Shown here: in pieces, positions 62,828 to 63,920 of the stretch | Layout of the letters: every line of letters begins with the position of its first letter | Numbering within the stretch: position 1 is the stretch's first letter | DNA from: Myxococcales bacterium | Lineage (GTDB): Bacteria > Myxococcota_A > Bradymonadia > UBA7976 > UBA1532 | Length of the DNA stretch: 63,920 nt | Direction of reading: 5' to 3' | Assembly (NCBI GenBank): GCA_009692505.1 | Contig: SHZC01000007.1 | Span: 1-63,920, forward strand | The notes under the pieces: generated by a model | What the model was told of the DNA's origin: nothing | What the model saw: the letters and a program-made list of their open reading frames with translations, nothing else | The model's database searches: none | Made by a program: the position numbers and the translations under genes

Positions 62828-63919
62828 TCAGGCGAGGAGCATCTGCCAGACATCAGCGACGGGCTGCTCGGCATCGGCCCAGGACAGCGACTCGGCGACC
62901 TCGGACGCGAAGGCCTCGAGCTCAAACCGCGCCTCATCGGTACGAAGCACAAAGTCGAGTGCCAAGGCGAGCGCGCCGGCATCGCCCGGCATGAAGTACC
63001 GAGCCGCTTTACCGGCATAAGCCCGCACCGCCGGCAGATCGGCTGCGACGAGCGCGCGCCCGGCGCTCAGCGCGAGCAAGACGCCCCAAGGAACGAGCCC
63101 GCCCCCTTGCATGGCCCGCGTGGGCAAGAGCGGACAGACGACGATCTTCGCCGCGTTCAGCCGGGACACCACGTTGGTCCAGTCCCCGTCGCGCGAGATC
63201 GAGACACGCTCAGTGAGCTTGAGGGCGCGGGCGAGGGTCTCGATGGCCCCCGTCTGCGCCCCGGGAGGCAGGAGATAAGTGAGACGCCACGGGCCCTTGA
63301 CGCGGGCGAGCGCCTCGATGGGCAGGGTCGAACCACCCGAGTTCTCGCCGTCCCCCACGACGAGCACATGAGGCAGCTCGGGCGACGGTCCCACATCGAC
63401 GCCAAGGGGCAGGCCGTCGCGCGCGATGAAGACGCGCTCACCGTCGATGCCCCGCTTGACGAGCGCGGCCATCTCCACCATCGAGTGGGCGATCAGGGCG
63501 TCCGCCCGACGCAGCGTCTTGTCCTCGAGCTCGACGAGATCCACGAGGCGATCAGCCGGGAGGTCCGGTCGGCTGTCCCGGAGATCCTGTGAAGGCAGGA
63601 TGCCCGGCTCCAGGACGACCTTCGCCCGACCCCGAGCATAGAGGAGCGCGGGCAGGGCGCCCGACAGGCCCATCACGTGGATGAGGCGCGGTCGAAGGGT
63701 CTCGAGGTGGGGCCCAATCTCATCGGCGACGGCCAGACCCCGGCGTTCCAGCGAGCTTCCCGGCACCACGGGGACGACGAAGTGCCGGATCCCCGGGAAG
63801 AGGACTCGCGTGCCCTCGGGGCTCGGTGCGATGAGCGACCCTCCGCCCTGGCGAGAGAGCATCGCGGCGCGCCGCCGAAGTCGGTGGCCGAGGGCACCCG
63901 TGTCTTCGGCCTGGATGTC
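62828..63919 (-). CDS. GT4-type glycosyltransferase, 5' end beyond the window
   Basis: At least 364 residues; the frame stays open to the window edge with coding-like sequence (GALGHRLRRRAAM), so the true start is outside and only an internal ATG at 63862 is seen. The C-terminal part has the GT-B donor half: HVLVVGDGENSGGSTLPIEALARV, LNAAKIVVCPLLPTRAMQGGGLVPWGVLLALSAGRALVA. The order and G-rich loop match GT4 enzymes. It looks distantly related to the convergent neighbour in the same superfamily. The presence of two glycosyltransferases suggests a surface-glycan locus extending off the right edge. Confidence 0.85.
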   Translation of the reverse strand, partial: DIQAEDTGALGHRLRRRAAMLSRQGGGSLIAPSPEGTRVLFPGIRHFVVPVVPGSSLERRGLAVADEIGPHLETLRPRLIHVMGLSGALPALLYARGRAKVVLEPGILPSQDLRDSRPDLPADRLVDLVELEDKTLRRADALIAHSMVEMAALVKRGIDGERVFIARDGLPLGVDVGPSPELPHVLVVGDGENSGGSTLPIEALARVKGPWRLTYLLPPGAQTGAIETLARALKLTERVSISRDGDWTNVVSRLNAAKIVVCPLLPTRAMQGGGLVPWGVLLALSAGRALVAADLPAVRAYAGKAARYFMPGDAGALALALDFVLRTDEARFELEAFASEVAESLSWADAEQPVADVWQMLLA

Positions 63920-63920
63920 C

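Overview
This is a GC-rich, very tightly packed bacterial chromosome segment of about 64 kb. Its content suggests a member of the Myxococcota or a related deltaproteobacterial lineage: three eukaryotic-type Ser/Thr kinases (two fused to ATPase/TPR modules), a sigma-54 activator fused to an ATPase/TPR sensor, many lipoproteins, an FG-GAP lipoprotein with a PDGP-repeat stalk, and giant metzincin-type lipoproteins. This placement is inferred from gene style; there is no rRNA or other marker. I saw no tRNA, rRNA, CRISPR array, insertion sequence, prophage or integrase.

Layout. (1) 0.2-17.2 kb: after one doubtful small plus-strand ORF, 17 minus-strand genes run almost without gaps and may form one operon of about 16.7 kb. 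In transcription order they encode a bifunctional nuclease-like protein, a VanZ-like protein, an ABC-2 type permease, a secreted prenyltransferase/squalene-cyclase-repeat protein, a membrane protein, an ABC ATPase lacking the catalytic Glu, two membrane proteins, MoxR ATPase, DUF58, a giant BatA-like double-VWA membrane protein, a zinc-ribbon protein, AcpS, a binding-protein-like lipoprotein, a NarL-type histidine kinase, an RHH/MazF-type toxin-antitoxin pair and a NarL-type response regulator. (2) 17.3-24.8 kb: a methyltransferase, two lipoproteins plus a membrane-anchored Prok-RING-like protein (minus), and divergently a large ATPase-TPR-sigma54-Fis regulator followed by a repeat-bearing lipoprotein. 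(3) 24.8-28.7 kb: ClpB, an outer-membrane barrel protein, and a VapBC-like pair whose toxin has lost its middle. (4) 28.7-36.2 kb: two tandem paralogous kinase-ATPase-TPR giants and an acyl carrier protein. (5) 36.4-42.3 kb: MscS channel, alpha/beta hydrolase, M23 peptidase, an NTF2-like protein and a DEAD-box helicase. (6) 42.3-46.4 kb (minus): a PEGA/TPR-like protein, an FG-GAP lipoprotein and a zinc-finger kinase. (7) 46.6-52.9 kb: carB-greA-recG. (8) 52.9-61.5 kb: two paralogous Met-zincin lipoproteins. (9) 61.6-63.9 kb: two convergent GT4-type glycosyltransferases, the second cut by the window edge.

The segment is mostly envelope biology and signalling. The MoxR/DUF58/VWA cluster probably assembles or remodels an envelope complex, with a two-component system and a toxin-antitoxin pair in the same transcript. 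The kinases and the sigma-54 fusion look like integrators of cytoplasmic signals through ATPase/TPR arms. Translational coupling is pervasive: 13 junctions overlap as NTGA (ATGA, GTGA, TTGA and one CTGA), and these overlaps were used to choose several starts.
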